Shown here: positions 11,301 through 26,300 of the stretch, in pieces
Layout: each line of letters starts with the position of its first letter
Position numbering within the stretch: the first letter of the stretch is position 1
DNA from: Pomphorhynchus laevis
Lineage: Eukaryota > Acanthocephala > Palaeacanthocephala > Echinorhynchida > Pomphorhynchidae
Direction of reading: 5' to 3'
DNA length: 64,000 nt
Assembly: GCA_012934845.2 (NCBI GenBank)
Contig: WNNJ02002427.1
Coordinates: forward strand, 1 to 64,000
Program-made: the position numbers and the translations under genes
Notes under the pieces: generated by a model
Seen by the model: only the letters and a program-made list of their open reading frames with translations
What the model was told of the DNA's origin: nothing
Database searches by the model: none

Positions 11301-14300
11301 TCCTAATTATCGAATTCCTGATTATTTGTTTCTAATTTTAGCGTGTTTTTTCGAATATTTTGAATTTAATTTTTTTTGAGCTTTTTAATTTAACTTTTTT
11401 TAATTACAATTCCACAATTTCCTTAATTTTCATAAATTTTCATTTATCCTTTTACGTTTTTACGATCTCATCAGCTGATGACCTAGACCTTCATTTAACG
11501 TTTCGGCTCTTATTATCTGATTTCTCCGTACACTTAAGCTCATCGGATTTGTACTCAGGACGTCTGTATCACGATTCAACGCTACATCCACTATGCTGGG
11601 TGCTCCAGTGGTGTAGATATACATTTCTGTATTTTACTTTTGGTAGGGGATCGTATTCTAAGAGTCCATTAGAAACCTACCTAGTTATGTGATCCGCTAG
11701 CCGGATCACATTAGTAGCGTCCTGTTGTATCAAAAATAAGATCAATACCTGTGAGGATAATATTGTGCCACAACCAGAAGAATTTCAGCTCATAGATGCA
11801 ATCAAGTATAATTAAAAACATTCATTGCAAGGGGCAGACAGAAAAACCAGTGATCCGGCTAGCGGATCACACAACTAGGTAGGTTTCTAATAGATCGTTA
11901 GAATACGATCCCCTACCAAAAGTAATATATAGAAATGTATATCTACACCACTGTAGCAGCTGGCATAGTGGATGTAGCGTCGAATCGCGATACAGACATC
12001 GTGAGTTCAAATTTTGCAATAAATCTAATTTCTTCGTTCCTGAATATTTACAAAATTTAAAAAATGTTTGATTGTTTTATATTTGACCGGGATGTAGGAA
12101 TAATGCGGTGTTTCGAGAAAATAAGCTTAAATTAAAAATCATGAATTTTAATTAACTTGGGCACAACACAAAATGTATGTGTTTATAAATCTATTCAAAC
12201 ATACGATATTTCCTATTCTCAGTAAATACTACTGCCTTCGGAACAGGAAGAGAAATGTCATCTAAACCAAACACATCGTCAAGAAATGTGCTTAGGCTCT
12301 TCTGAGTCGATCAGTTTCAGCTATGGAATTCAAGGTAGCAGTACAAACTCTCGTGTCTTATACTGCTCTGGAATTGTCTAACCTGACTTTACAGTCAACT
12401 GATATTGATCAGGCGAGGATCAACATTCTTCAGGCGACGTTTCTTTCGCCTATAATTTTCATTTATCTTTTATATGAAAATTATAAAAATGATTCATTGT
12501 AATTATCCAAAATATTTACAAAACATTCTTTTAAATTGTTGATATTAGTATAATATTGATATATTTTTAAATATTGATATTAGTATAATATTTATTAGTA
12601 TAATGTTGTACATTATACTATGATTTTATGATATATTTTTAATTATTAATTTTACTTTTTATTGATTATATTTTGTTTTTGAACATAAACGTCACGTTAA
12701 AATTTAGTTACTTTCAAAGTAACATGATTTCCGCACTGCTGCATTATAAAATGTAATTAAGTTATGGAACATGGTGGTAAGACTTAGCGCAATATAAAGG
12801 GATAATAATATGCAATAAGATATTTATTCCAACAATTTTAGCATGCGTTTATATCAGTACTGGCATTATATATGGTATATAATGGCATTATGTATGGCAT
12901 TATATATGGTATACATCGTATATAGCATTATACTATATTATATTGTAATATTATAATTTATTCGATTAAAAAGTATTTTCAATAAAAATTTTAAAAATTT
13001 CAAGATATAAACTATCATTATCAAATGCTTGGCGTTTGAATTTTTGTCCACTAAGGGCATGTTATCAATTATAATTATATAATATGATTATTCAGATGGT
13101 CTTTCGACAGTGCCTGCGAGATATTTGTTTTTAAATAGTTGATAATGATCCATTATTTATAAATAATTATTGGAACTGAATCAAAGAAAAGAAGAAATTA
13201 TTTTTGATATTTCGCTAACCTCTGTTAGCATATTAAAAAAATTACAGTTTTTTATAAAAATATAAATATATAAAAATATTAATTCAATATTTAATATCAG
13301 TTTATACTGTCTTATTTATAGATTTTTTAGAAAAATAGATATTTTCATTTAACTGATTTCATTTATTTGTCACTTCTGCTACCTTAATACATGCTAGTTA
13401 AGATTATATTGTACTTTGATGAGAGTAGGTTTTGGGTATTTGCACAAACCCCGTCACCAAATGACCGACTTAATTATTAGCACGTTGACTCATGTGATTG
13501 TTTCCAACCAGTCTACATGAAAATGAGAGTATAAATCATGCTGATATCTATTTGCTCATTGGCTAGCTATTATAAATTATGGATTCGAAAATTCAATTTA
13601 TTTAATGTAATCATCATTAGTATCAAATGAATCATACGATGCATTTATAAAAATTTGTAAATTTTAATAATTTAATAATTAATTTAAATTTAAATTAAAT
13701 TAATTTTAAATTAATTAATAAAATATTAATTAAATCAAAATTTATATAAAAAGTTCAAAACGATCGCCGACATTTGCTTTGGGCAGGTGCTGCTTTTATT
13801 AGCGATAACCAGCTGCTTTCACTGTCGTTTGAATTTTCGACACGATTTGGGCAACTTTTGAGGGTGCACAAAACGCAGTAAGAAAGGATAATTCAAAATA
13901 GTTTAGAAATATATTTTTAATTCAAAATAAATAATTTGAAAAAATTAATAAAATAAAAAATAATAATGAAAATTACTATAAAATTAAATAAAGTATTAAA
14001 ATAGAAAAGATTATTTAAACAAAAGAATCGTTTACAACATATTTACAAAATATTTAAAGTTTCGTCAGGTTTATAATTCGTCATAATAATATTGGAGTTT
14101 TTATGAATGTAATAGGCCTCAAGAATTTTTCTATTTAAACAATTGGTTTATTTTGCTAAAACAACAGTATTATTATAGTCAATATTGTGATCTAATTTAA
14201 ACTATGGTTTACACTTGCGCTACTTAGGCCCTTTTTGAGTGTGTATTTGTGTTGTTTTAATCTAGTCTCTAATGGTTGGCCTATTTGGCCCACATATATT

Positions 14301-17300
14301 TTATCGCATTCTAAACAAGAAATTTTATAAGCAACTACATCATTATCATGTTTGGGTTTCTTTTTTAAAATGTTGTGTAACTTCGGTATTTTACTATTAT
14401 CCAAAACAATATTTGAAGTATTTAATGTTTTATTGTTTGAAACAAATCATTTGAAATTAATATTCCAAAAAATATTTATAAATGGTAATCCTATGTATTT
14501 ATTTTCTCGTTTTTGGCCAAAAACAAACATGTTCATCCTTTTTGCTACTTTTGTAGAAAGTCTTATTAATTGCCCATGATGGAAAACCGTTTTTATCTAA
14601 TAGAATTCTAATTATCTTATTATTTGTTTCAACCTTATTTATATCGGAAGCAATCATCTTACTTCGTAAAAACAAAGAATTGACAGCAGATATTTTCCAA
14701 GATAATGGGACATTGCTATTCCACGAAACAATATTTAAATTATTTAAATTTTTATAATAAACGGATGTTTTTAAAATATCATTTGATGTTTTACTAACGA
14801 CGACATCTAAAATTGTTAATCTATAATCTAATTCAAAATTCAAATTTAAATTATTTGAATTTTTTAATAGACGGATAATAATTATTTTTCAATGAAAATA
14901 TAAATTTCATATTACAGTAATTAATATTTTAACAGCAAGTTTGATCATTCAATTTATTATCAATTTATTAGTTTTTGAGAAAGCTATGAAGAAAATGTTT
15001 TCCAGTTACTAAGAAAATATATTCTTTATTTAATAGGCTATATTTCGGTGATTTGTTAGGATTTGTTGATTATTCGCCCGTAATATATAGATAAAGCGAT
15101 ATAAGTAATAAGCGATAAATTCGCTCGTGAAAGAAACAATATTGTCTTTGAAATGCTAGACTTAATTAACTTTACATTACCGATTTCATTAAAACAGCAA
15201 TTATGTTTTAGCAATGGTGGACGGATATATGGCTTAATGAAGGATTTGCAACATGGGCACAATATTTTTGTGTGGATTACTTATTTCCAGAATTTGACAT
15301 ATGGACACAGTTTACAGTGCAGTGTATGAAACCAGCAATGGAAGCTGATATGCTGCCCAGCTCTCATCCTATCGAGGTACCTGTTTTATAGATATATTAA
15401 TTGTTTTCTACATTATTAAAATGAGCTTATCGAATCTTTTGTAAAATTATATGTGTGCCATCAACGAGCTACTCACATTCGTAAGTAGCTCGTTGATGAG
15501 CTACTTAAATTTAAAATTAATGATTTCTTTTAATTAATTAGCAAACTCCGTTTAATTGATTTAATAAATCATTTAAAACACTTTCAGGATTCTAGTAAAC
15601 AGTTTATTCTCGGCAATGATGATTGGTATTTATTTTTAATTTGAAGACACTCTAACGACAGTGCAAGAGCATTGAAGTTTAAATCAATTGATTTTATCAA
15701 ATTATGTAAATTATGTAATAATATCCTCAATTAGTTAATAATGTAATTATGTCTATAATATTTTGTTATCATATTGTATTTGTCTTCGTAATAATTCTTA
15801 TTGGCATAATGGTAAGTATATTTATGAATAGTAAATATTTGCACTTAAAATGTAATTAATAACCTTAATTTAATTATACGTCATCGTAACATAATTGGTT
15901 TATTATAATTATATAGAAAACTACAGCTTTAATTACGAAATCAATACGTCATCATAACGAAATCAATTCTTCGTTGATAAAGAATAATCATTTCAATAAC
16001 ATACATTATGGAAAGTCCACACAATTTATTTCTTCAATGTCTTTTTTAATTATAAAAAAGTTTAATTAGATAAATGTTTTATTTTGATGAAATATTTTTA
16101 TAATTTCAAATATTTTTGTCATCGTGTATCGATAGGCACATCGGTGAATCATTACATATTATATATAAATATAATTTGTTAATAATTATATAATATATTA
16201 TATTAAGTTTATAATATAAATAAAAACTTTAATAAATTAAATAATTTCAAATATTTTTGTCGTAATGTATTTTATTTGCAAATCGCTTAAGTAAGCGGGT
16301 AAAGAGATGTATTCTTTGACAATGGCCAAAATTTAAGTTAGCTCTATATTTGAGCATGCATAATCAAAGATATTTTAAGTAATTCCAAAACCTAATGAGA
16401 AATAAACAAACTTGCTTTGTTACGATCAGTGTAAGTCGTAATTAATATTTTAACGGCAAGTTTGATCATTCAATTTATTATCAATTTATTAGTTTTTGAG
16501 AAAGTTACCAAGAAAATGTTTTCTAGTTACCAAGAAAATATATTTTTTATTTAATTTCAGTGATTACTGCCATCATCAGACATTTTGACAAAAACAAAAA
16601 CATTTTGCAATCTTTTCAATTTTTGTACACTTTTTTATTTTTATCTGTTTGATGATCGTGATACAATCACCGAAATAAAGCCTTCTAAATAAATAATTTA
16701 TTTTCTTATCTTAGAAAATATAAAACATTATAAATTGAACGAACTCGTCGTGACGATAGTTACTTAGTCACGGAAATAAAACGTTTTATATGAAAAAATA
16801 TCTTTATCGTTCCCTAACAAATGCGGGAATTTCTATTTTTCTAATTGACATTTATAATATTATAAATGTAAAATATTACATTTATAATATTAGTATATAA
16901 TATGAAATTATATTGGTATATTAGTATATTTAATAGTTATTAGTCTATAAATATTAGTAATACAGTAATAATTATATGATATTTGTTGTAATATTTATAT
17001 AGCAATATATAAATATAGTATACATTTATATATTTATTAACTGACATTTTTATTGAATGTAACAATGTTTTTGTTGTTTTTTTATAGATTTTTAAATCAG
17101 CCCATAGAATTCGTAATCTCCTATAAATATCTTGGATTTCATCTAACCTCTGCGTTGTCATTTCATTTGCACTGGAACAAAAAGCTTGTAAGATTTTCTC
17201 ATCAACTTTCGCTTTTACGAAACTGCCTAGTTTATCCTTACAAGGTGTACTACATTTCTTTAAAGTGATTCTAGAACCCATGATTACTTATGCGCTTCCA

Positions 17301-20300
17301 GTCATCTGGTCTGACTTTTCGATCTACAATTTCAAACAACTTGACTCCTGTAAATGGCGCTTTGTCAAAAAGGTACTCGGCTTGTCACAAAACATTCACT
17401 CCACTCCACTTTATGTTCTAACGTCGATCCTACCTTTATCAATAGACTACCAACAACGTATTTGCTTATCAAAATCACCGGCCTTCCAACAGCACTTCCA
17501 GGAGTTCACAGAGAAGATCAATGTTGCCGATCCCGAAATAACCACAGCAGCCACTATACTACAACCTCTTTGGCAACAACCTCAAGCCACCAAAAGACCT
17601 ATCATCGTTCGCAACTACCTTCACGCATCTATCTCTCATATATTCTCTTGTCCAATTCTTTCAACAATTCTCCTTCGTAAAATCGATTCAATACTTGTAG
17701 ATTCAACAATAATCAATCAACACTTACATGCAGCCTGATGCTATAAAAACGCCTCCAAGTCAAAGTCAACGATCCTACAAGTAAAATATCACCCCAGTTG
17801 TGACTATTATTTAAAATATTTTGCTTTTAACTTATGTAATTCATGTAACTTTTGCTATCAGCCCCAAGCCGAGAGGCTGCAGTAATAAATAATTTCTTAG
17901 ATTAAAATTATTTTTTAGCTACTATTTATTAAATATTATTTTAATATTCAAATTATTATAATATTAAATTATAACTTATTTTACAATTATTTCTTTGTCT
18001 GTATCTGATGAGTGACAGTAGTCATTAAAATATATACCCTTAAATAACGAATTTATATTCTTGGTTCCAAGAGAATTTTTCTGTTATAAAATACAAAAGA
18101 TTTTAGATTTAGAGAAGAGTTTCAATTTTTCTGTTATACACAAGAATAGTTTCGATTTGGGGATATATGCATTTATTATCATGTTTATTGCTTAGATTAT
18201 TTATTGCTCGTTTTAGATTTCGTACATATAATCAAGTGGGAATATTATTCTATTAAAGTATGTTTTTTATGATCTTTTTATTTTCTTTTAGACATTTTAA
18301 GTTGTGATTTTTAATTTTATCGATAATACTCAAAGGTACTTCAAATAAAAGTCCATTGATCCTCTTACTGTTTTGAATCAAATAAAATTATATTTCGAAA
18401 TAAATTATATAATTGGAACCAAAAAGTTTTTACTTTATAACATCCACAAAATATCAAATCGGCATTTTAATAGTTTGTTATTATCATCAGGAAGACAAAT
18501 TCTCGTATAAGCTAGTTTTACTTAAAGGCTTTTAATTTTCGAAGATATCTTATAAATCTTGTTAATAAGATCGCTTTCAGTAAAGGTTTATTACAAAATA
18601 TTTATTTACTTTAGTTAGGTCTTCAAAAGCATATATTGCCACAAATATATAAATTAACAGTGCTGTCATATTGTTTAGCATTATCGTTCAATTATAATTA
18701 ATAATTCTAAAATTATTTCGGTTTAAAATAATTATTTTACCTTAAAAATATAAGTAATTACCAGTGTAATTCAAGAAACGTATTTTTAATCATCAATTCA
18801 TAATTTTAAATGATTTTCAGTTTCATTAATTGGTGTCAATGAATTAGATATTTTAAAATTTTAGGCAGAAATAAAGTCCACTGTTAATATACTTGAACTA
18901 TTCGACATCATATCATATTGTAAAGGAGGGTCTCTAATACGCATGTTGATTGGTATAGTGGGACCTTCAGTAGGTGCAATACTTTAATCTAATAATAACA
19001 TTCGCAAGCAATTTCGAAGGTGTTTCAATTAAAACTTCAAAATTATCTACGTAAATATCAATACAATGTGACGTCAACATCAGATATGTGGTCGATGTTC
19101 AAAGATGTTAACAAAACAGAGTCAATAGCGACTATGATGTCAACTTGGACAAAACAACCAGGATTTCCTGTAATATTTGTATGTATTGCAGCAATCGTTT
19201 GAAAATTAAAAATCATTTACTAAAAATTTATTTGAAATTTGAATTTTAAATATAAGATTGTTGTGGACATTTAAATGGTAAATTATTCAACCGCCGATTT
19301 TTAAATAATCACTCTAGCTTTCAAGCATTATAATATACTTTATAAGTTGATATCTGTTACATTGTATAATAATAAAAGGTAAATAGTACGTAAAACATTA
19401 GCATTTTGAAATAGCTATTTTACATTAAACAATTCCCAAGCTTGGGAAGTGTTGACATATTGTTAAAGCATTCGTTTGATGACGTGTTTAATGACGTGTT
19501 TTTAATGTTGTGTTTACTTACTAGCGCATTACGAGTAAAATATATAATTAAAATATACTCAAATATATCAAATTAATATATACTCGAATGACAACTAGTC
19601 ATTCGAGTTTCATTGTTAATGGTCTTAATGGTCTCAATCGTTAAGGATTTTGCTCTCAGCGATTTTTTCATAATTCCGTTAATTTGCTAAATCTCTCATG
19701 TCATTTTTAGCAGAAAATCTTTAAATAAATCATATCTAGTAAATAAGTTTAGAAATAACAATGTCAGTAAATATAAAATAAACAATGAAATAAAGATACA
19801 GTATATGTAAAATAGCTTTCATATTTGTAAAATAACACATTTTTAAATAGCAAACATTTAAAATAAAATTTTTACAAATAAAAATAATATAAATAATCAA
19901 AATAATATAAAGTATATAAATCAATCTATCCATCAGAAATATAAAATGTGTTTCATTCAGGTAGATCAGATACTGTTGGACAATGCAACAAAATTATGCT
20001 TCTATCAATATCGTTTAACATACTCATCTCAGAAATTCCTGGATAGATCATTGTGGATGATTTCAATTTTAATAAGTGACTCCAACGGCAATAAGGAAAC
20101 TAAGATTTTAAGCAGGCGTAGCGGCTCAAAAATAATAAAGGGTAAAAGTAACTGGATTAAGGTAATTAGAGAACTTTAAACTTAATTTTAATTAATGATA
20201 AAATTAAAATTCAATCAATAAATACTTATATATTTAGAACCGTAGAATTCGTCATCTGGATCGTTTTTAACAATAACCTTATTTAACAACACTAAACTAT

Positions 20301-23300
20301 TTAATGTCCATTGTAAAATCTACGGAAATTACAGTTTAATATCTGTTAAGTCATTTTAGCCGCCAGGCGTTTCAAAACATAAATTCTAAATATCTGATGC
20401 TATATAGTAACATAATATAAAGTGTTAAGTGAATATCAATTACAAATCATATAATTGAAATTCTCCGTTTGATAAATGCTGCTCTTTCATTGACCGAAAA
20501 CAGAGAAAACCGCAATCGTGTATTTGAAGATCACTCCATTTTATTTTCATTGTTAAAATTTGGACTAGTTTGAAACCGAATGATCTTGGCCTTACGAATC
20601 AATAAGTCTTAATGTTTTAAAGACGTATTTGTGCATCATAAAATAAACATAATATTTTAAATAAATTAAACATATTTTCACTGATTGTCTGTAAAAACAT
20701 AGGTTTATAAAACGCATCTTTGCGTTTCACATTCAAATTCTATTAGAATAAAATTATAAATAATTAAACAAATTTATATAAACATTTTAATTAATTCCTA
20801 TTAAAATGTTATTTAAAAAGTTTATTAGAATGCTTATGCGAATTTAGTTTGAAGATATTTCTCTGTATAAAATTACCTACAATTGAACATACTTTCAATA
20901 AAATGACCACTAAATTATAAATTTAATTCAAACTGCTACGAATATTCTTTTACAAAATTTATCGTATAAAATAAATTTATTCGATTATTATTTAAATTAT
21001 AAATTTATTATTAATTACTTAAATTTACTCAAATTTTTTAATTAAAATTAATGCAGTTTGAATTTAGATAAATGCTGGAAAAGTTGGTTTTTTTGTTGTA
21101 TCGTATTCTCACGATATGATGATAAATATAGTAAACAATCTGCATAGACTAGATTCAGTTGATAGGTTTGATATTCAAGCGGATACCTTCTTGATGTGTT
21201 TACCGGGACTTCGTACATTTTCACAATATCTTGAACTTTTGAAAAGCTACGAGCACGAAGATAATCTTATAATATGGCAAGATATCATACTAAACATTAA
21301 GCGTATCAGGCAGATTGTTTCAAATATGAACGACAAAACCATGATATATCTTCTGAATACAATTGTCGCAAATCTTCTAACAAATATAGTGACGAAGTGT
21401 GATATTCTCGAAATGAATGAAACGTATGAAGATTACCGACAAAATAAATCAGGTTTGTTTTCAGTTCATATTATATTTTATGTAATATATAATATATTAT
21501 ATTTAATATAATATTAATTAAAAAATTATCAATAAATTAATAATTTATAAAATAATTACAATTTTTTTTATTATATAATCAACTTGTCTATGGACAAAGG
21601 ACTTTTCAGAAAAACACGAAATACTTCCATATTTAATATTATATAAGTATTTACATTTCTTAGATTATGATCTCTAATTGAAGCCTTACACATGAAAAAA
21701 TCTAAATAAGCTATCTCTAAGCTTAACACCATATTAAACAATCAATCACCTTCATATTTCCATAAATATGATTTTATCGATAAATCAGGCAGCTCGTTTT
21801 GACTTACATTTGTTCAATAATGTTTTGAAGTAAACAAGATGGATTCGGAAACAAACCCAATGATTTTTACTGAGGGAGCAGGTTAAGGAACACCATTTGA
21901 TCATTTAAACTATATTGGGACTCGTTTTATAAAGAAGAAAACTCATAGAGAACCCAATGTGAAGAATTCTAAAGCTTCTTTTGTATAAAAAATTGAGTTT
22001 GATAAAATACGTTACAAACCACAACCAATGCAGTTAAATGGTTTTAATTCTATCTCAATCTAGAATATTTGCTTTTAAGTTTCAATGTTTGTGACTTATT
22101 ATTTGTGACTTGTTTATTGAATTATCTTATTTATGTCTGAATAATTTATGTTTTTTCAATTCAGTATTGTATATCATTTTCCGTTTTTTCTATATTTCAA
22201 ACGGAACTTCAAGCGCAATTTGAGGCAATTACGCCTTTGATACTCTTTGATGATTCTGCTAAAATAATTCTTTATTATTTTAGTTGATATTTGTTTAAAA
22301 TAAATGCAATTGAAATTTTTTGATAGCTCATTTACAATGACATTTGTAATAAAAATAATGTATGAATTGTCCTGAAATATTTATGCTTTAATCTTAGCTC
22401 GATAATATATCCTTTGTTGCATGCAACTAACTAGGTACATATCCAAGATGGTCCTAATATTGGCATGATATAAAATTATACGTTTTATACGTTATAGAAC
22501 GGATATTAACTGGATTTCATTATTTATCTCAATAACTTTTAAAATATCGTTTAGCTGGTGAGCGCAGATCTGAGATTCAGGCTTTAATACTCATCGAGGC
22601 AGGAATATCCGGTGATAGTCGTACTGAAAAACATATTCGAAACGTTGTCGATGACATATTCACAGGAAAAAATATCAGTCTTGATCAGGATCAATTCAAG
22701 GTCGTTGCTTCAATTGCGTCTTATCATAATTTTGCTTACATAGCAGACTATTTGATGAACGTAAGTTAAGAAAAAATTCAATGTAAAAAATAATGTTAAT
22801 AATAAAAAAATTCAATAATAATTCTAATTATTTTATTTATTATAAGAATTAATATTAGAATTACTGAAATTAAGGTATTGGAATATAGTTGGTGATATAG
22901 TGAATAAAACTGATTAGAAAAAAGTATAAAAACTAGTCCATCTCAACGGTTGATCACACGTGTTGCTTATAACCAGCATTGATGATTGTGGGCAACGTAC
23001 ATAGATAAGAAAATTATCCACATAAATCCACAAATGTATATGGATAACAAATTTTACAATACTATTTTTAATTTTATTAAACAAAACGTCGAGTCAATCT
23101 ACACAGATCAATAACGTGTGTTTAAAAAATGCATACGTAAACAAAAAAACTTGCATTTGAATAAACACATGCATGTCGAAACGGATATCGATTGACTCGT
23201 ATACCATTAGAGGCTTTCTAATTATTCCGACAAAATACTATAATACAACTAAGAGCTAATCAAAATAAAATCAATATTATTTCATTATATCAATAAAATA

Positions 23301-26300
23301 TAATATCTTATTAATTTGTAACATTAAATATATTATATCTACATACAAAATAAATGCATATAGATTAATAACCGAACTGATTTCTGAAATCTGATTGGGA
23401 AAAATCTGATTAGGCAAAAATCTGATTGACTTTTGAAATCTGATTGGGCAAAAATAAGTAATTAAAATATTAAATGCGAATCTAACGAGTTAATATTACA
23501 TGCAACACTGCACTGATTTCATTAAAAATCGTGATACTGATTAAATTGCTTATCAAAGGTTATTTTTACTGAAATGTATTTGTTTTAACGTTCTAAAAGA
23601 TTTTATATTTTACAGATTAACCTGAAATCATCCAAGATTTTTAATTTTATAACAAATTACAAAATATAATGTATATAGATACACATTTCCAAATACTTAG
23701 ATTTAAATTAGAGAGCTCAGTCGGGAATCGAACCCGAGGCCTAACATAACAAAGCAAAAACCATACCAGTAGACATCTAAGCCTTAATATATATATTTTT
23801 AATTTGTGAAATATTAGATCTCGAAAATGTTTGGGTTAAAAATCTGATTGTGCAAAAATCGGTTGATTTTTGAAATCTGATTGTGCAAAAATCTGATTGA
23901 TTTTTAAAATCTAATTGGGCAAAAATAAGTAATTAAAATATTAGATGCAAATCTAACGAGTTGATATTCCCTGCAACACTGCACTGAATTCATTAAAAAT
24001 CATGATACTTTAAAGGGCTAATCAGAGGTGATTTTTAATGAAATGTATTTGTTTAAACTTTTTAAAAGATTTTATATTTTACAGATTAATTTGAAATCAT
24101 CCAAAATTTTTAATTTTATAATAAATTATAAAATATAATGTATATCGATACTCATTTCTAAATACTTAGATTTGAATTTAAGGGCTCAGTCGGGAATCGA
24201 ACCCGAGGCCTCTCGCACCCAAAGCGAGAATCATACCACTAGACCACTAAGCCGTAATATATTTACAATTTGTAAAATATTAGATCTCGAAGATTTTTGT
24301 GTTAAAAATCTGATTGTGCAAAAATCATATTGATTGTTAAAATCTAATTGGGCGAAAATAAGTAATTAAAATATTAGATGCGAATCTAACGAGTTGATAT
24401 TCCCTGCAACACTGCACTGAATTCATTAAAAATCATGATACTGATTAAATTGCCTATCAAAGATTATTTTTACTGAAATGCATTTGTTTTAACATTTTTT
24501 AAGATTTTATATTTTACAGATTAATCTGAAATCATTCAAGATTTTTAATTTTATCATAAATAATAAAATATAATGTAAAGAGATACTAATTTCTAAATAC
24601 TTAGATTTGAATTTAAGGGCTCAGTCGGGAATCGAACCCGAGGCCTCTCGCACCCAAAGCGAGAATCATACCACTAGACCACTGAGCCTTCAAATATTTA
24701 CAATTTGTGAAATATTATATCTCGAAAATGTTTGGTTAAAAATCTGATTGGGCAAAAATCTGATTGATTAATGAAATCTGGTACGGCAAAAATAAGTAAT
24801 TAAAATATTAAATGCGAATCTAAAGAGTAGATTTTAAATAATACAACACTGATTTCATTAAATAAATGCATGTGTATATTTATAATTTATATAATATATT
24901 TAGTATATTTTTATTTATAATGTTATGTTATATGTTCTGGATCAAGTGTTGTGTTATCGGGTTTTAGCTCTTATTAATCGAATCAACAAGATTTATCTTT
25001 TTAATAAATCTAAGTAAAAAATTAGTCTATATAAGTAAATATAGTTAATAAGTTAGTATTTTAAAGATGTCGCGTATTCTAATTTACAGATTAAGGTTGA
25101 ATCCATGACACCGATTCCAACTAGTTTAATTGGAGTGGTCAGTAGCGTTGTCACGCCATTTTAAAAAATTTCGTTGTGTCAGCGTCGCTAAAACTTTGTC
25201 TACAATAACCTTTTTTAGTCGAAACAATTGCTGTTTATTGCACTTAACTGTTCTTAAAAATTGAAACAATTTCCATTGAAATAAATGAGAAAGCCCAGCA
25301 AAAGCAACATGAAGAACGATTTTGCAAATATCTACAAGTCGGTGCAACATTAATGCCCATATCTCTATACGTTACCCAATGGTATTTTCTATGAAATTCT
25401 CTTTAACATTTGCCAATCCTAGTATATCAATATCGTCATGTTTCACTAAAATATTTATTAATCTCTTAATAGTTTCTGTGTTCCTTTGATGCCTAAGAAA
25501 AATTGTCTTTGCGGAGTTGACAAAATAACCATATTTTGGACCATCTTGTTTAAGCATACTCCATACCTTTCCAGTTTCTTTATTGGACCAATAAAGTTTG
25601 CGTCGTCTGCATACCATCGCTGTGTTATATTTGGACATGACTTTTTTGATACGACGTATTAAAGGCAGTAATGACGTCGCAAATATCGCCATTGCAAATG
25701 AATCTCCCTGTATTATACCATTCAGTGGATAAATTGATTCATCGCCAAGTACTAGTTGGGCATCGATAAAATATATATTTTCAAATGCTCTAGCCAACGT
25801 GGGACATACCACAATGCAACAAGGAATAGCTAATGTACGGTTTAAGCGATTGAAATCATTTGTTGCGTCGATTGATATTAATATAAACGAGGGACACCTA
25901 TTGGATTTTTCTCTAAGGAAATGTATAGTAATTCTATTTCACTGCGTTAGGAATCACATAGTTGATCAGCATTCACAACGTTCTGTAGGATACATTTTAT
26001 TTTTTCTAGGATTGCCTTGAAAATTATTCGTCAGCAAACATTAGCCACGCCAATCGCACGGATTCCTCCGTTGTTCTTAGGAATAGCAACCAACCTACAC
26101 GCAACAAATAGTTAAAGTACCTCCGGTTTGATAGGTTTAACCGAAGGATTAATATGTTAAACCTAATTATAATTCATAATTATCCCTATAATTCATATCC
26201 TAGGGATATGAATTATTTATCAATATATAACTGATCTAACGGAATATTTTAATTTCAATTTTTAATACGAATATTTTATAATGAAATTTTGTTCATTTAG

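Larger units (their letters stand above)
23330..24840 (-). repeat. Tandem array of tRNA-Pro-bearing units
   Basis: Three successive units (435-469 bases apart) share AATCTGATTGGGCAAAAAT, GTTGATATTCCCTGCAACAC and a tRNA-Pro sequence on the minus strand. The first is decayed and two look intact. A fourth unit fragment lies at about 37490-37600. Confidence 0.9.

Noticed and set aside
12323-12502. 59-codon open frame starting [13 protein letters not shown]
   Set aside because: Somewhat less AT-rich than its surroundings but no recognisable motif; could be a transposon scrap.
21839-22010. Broken frame with [15 protein letters not shown] and [10 protein letters not shown]
   Set aside because: Looks coding-like but is interrupted and I could not tie it to a family.
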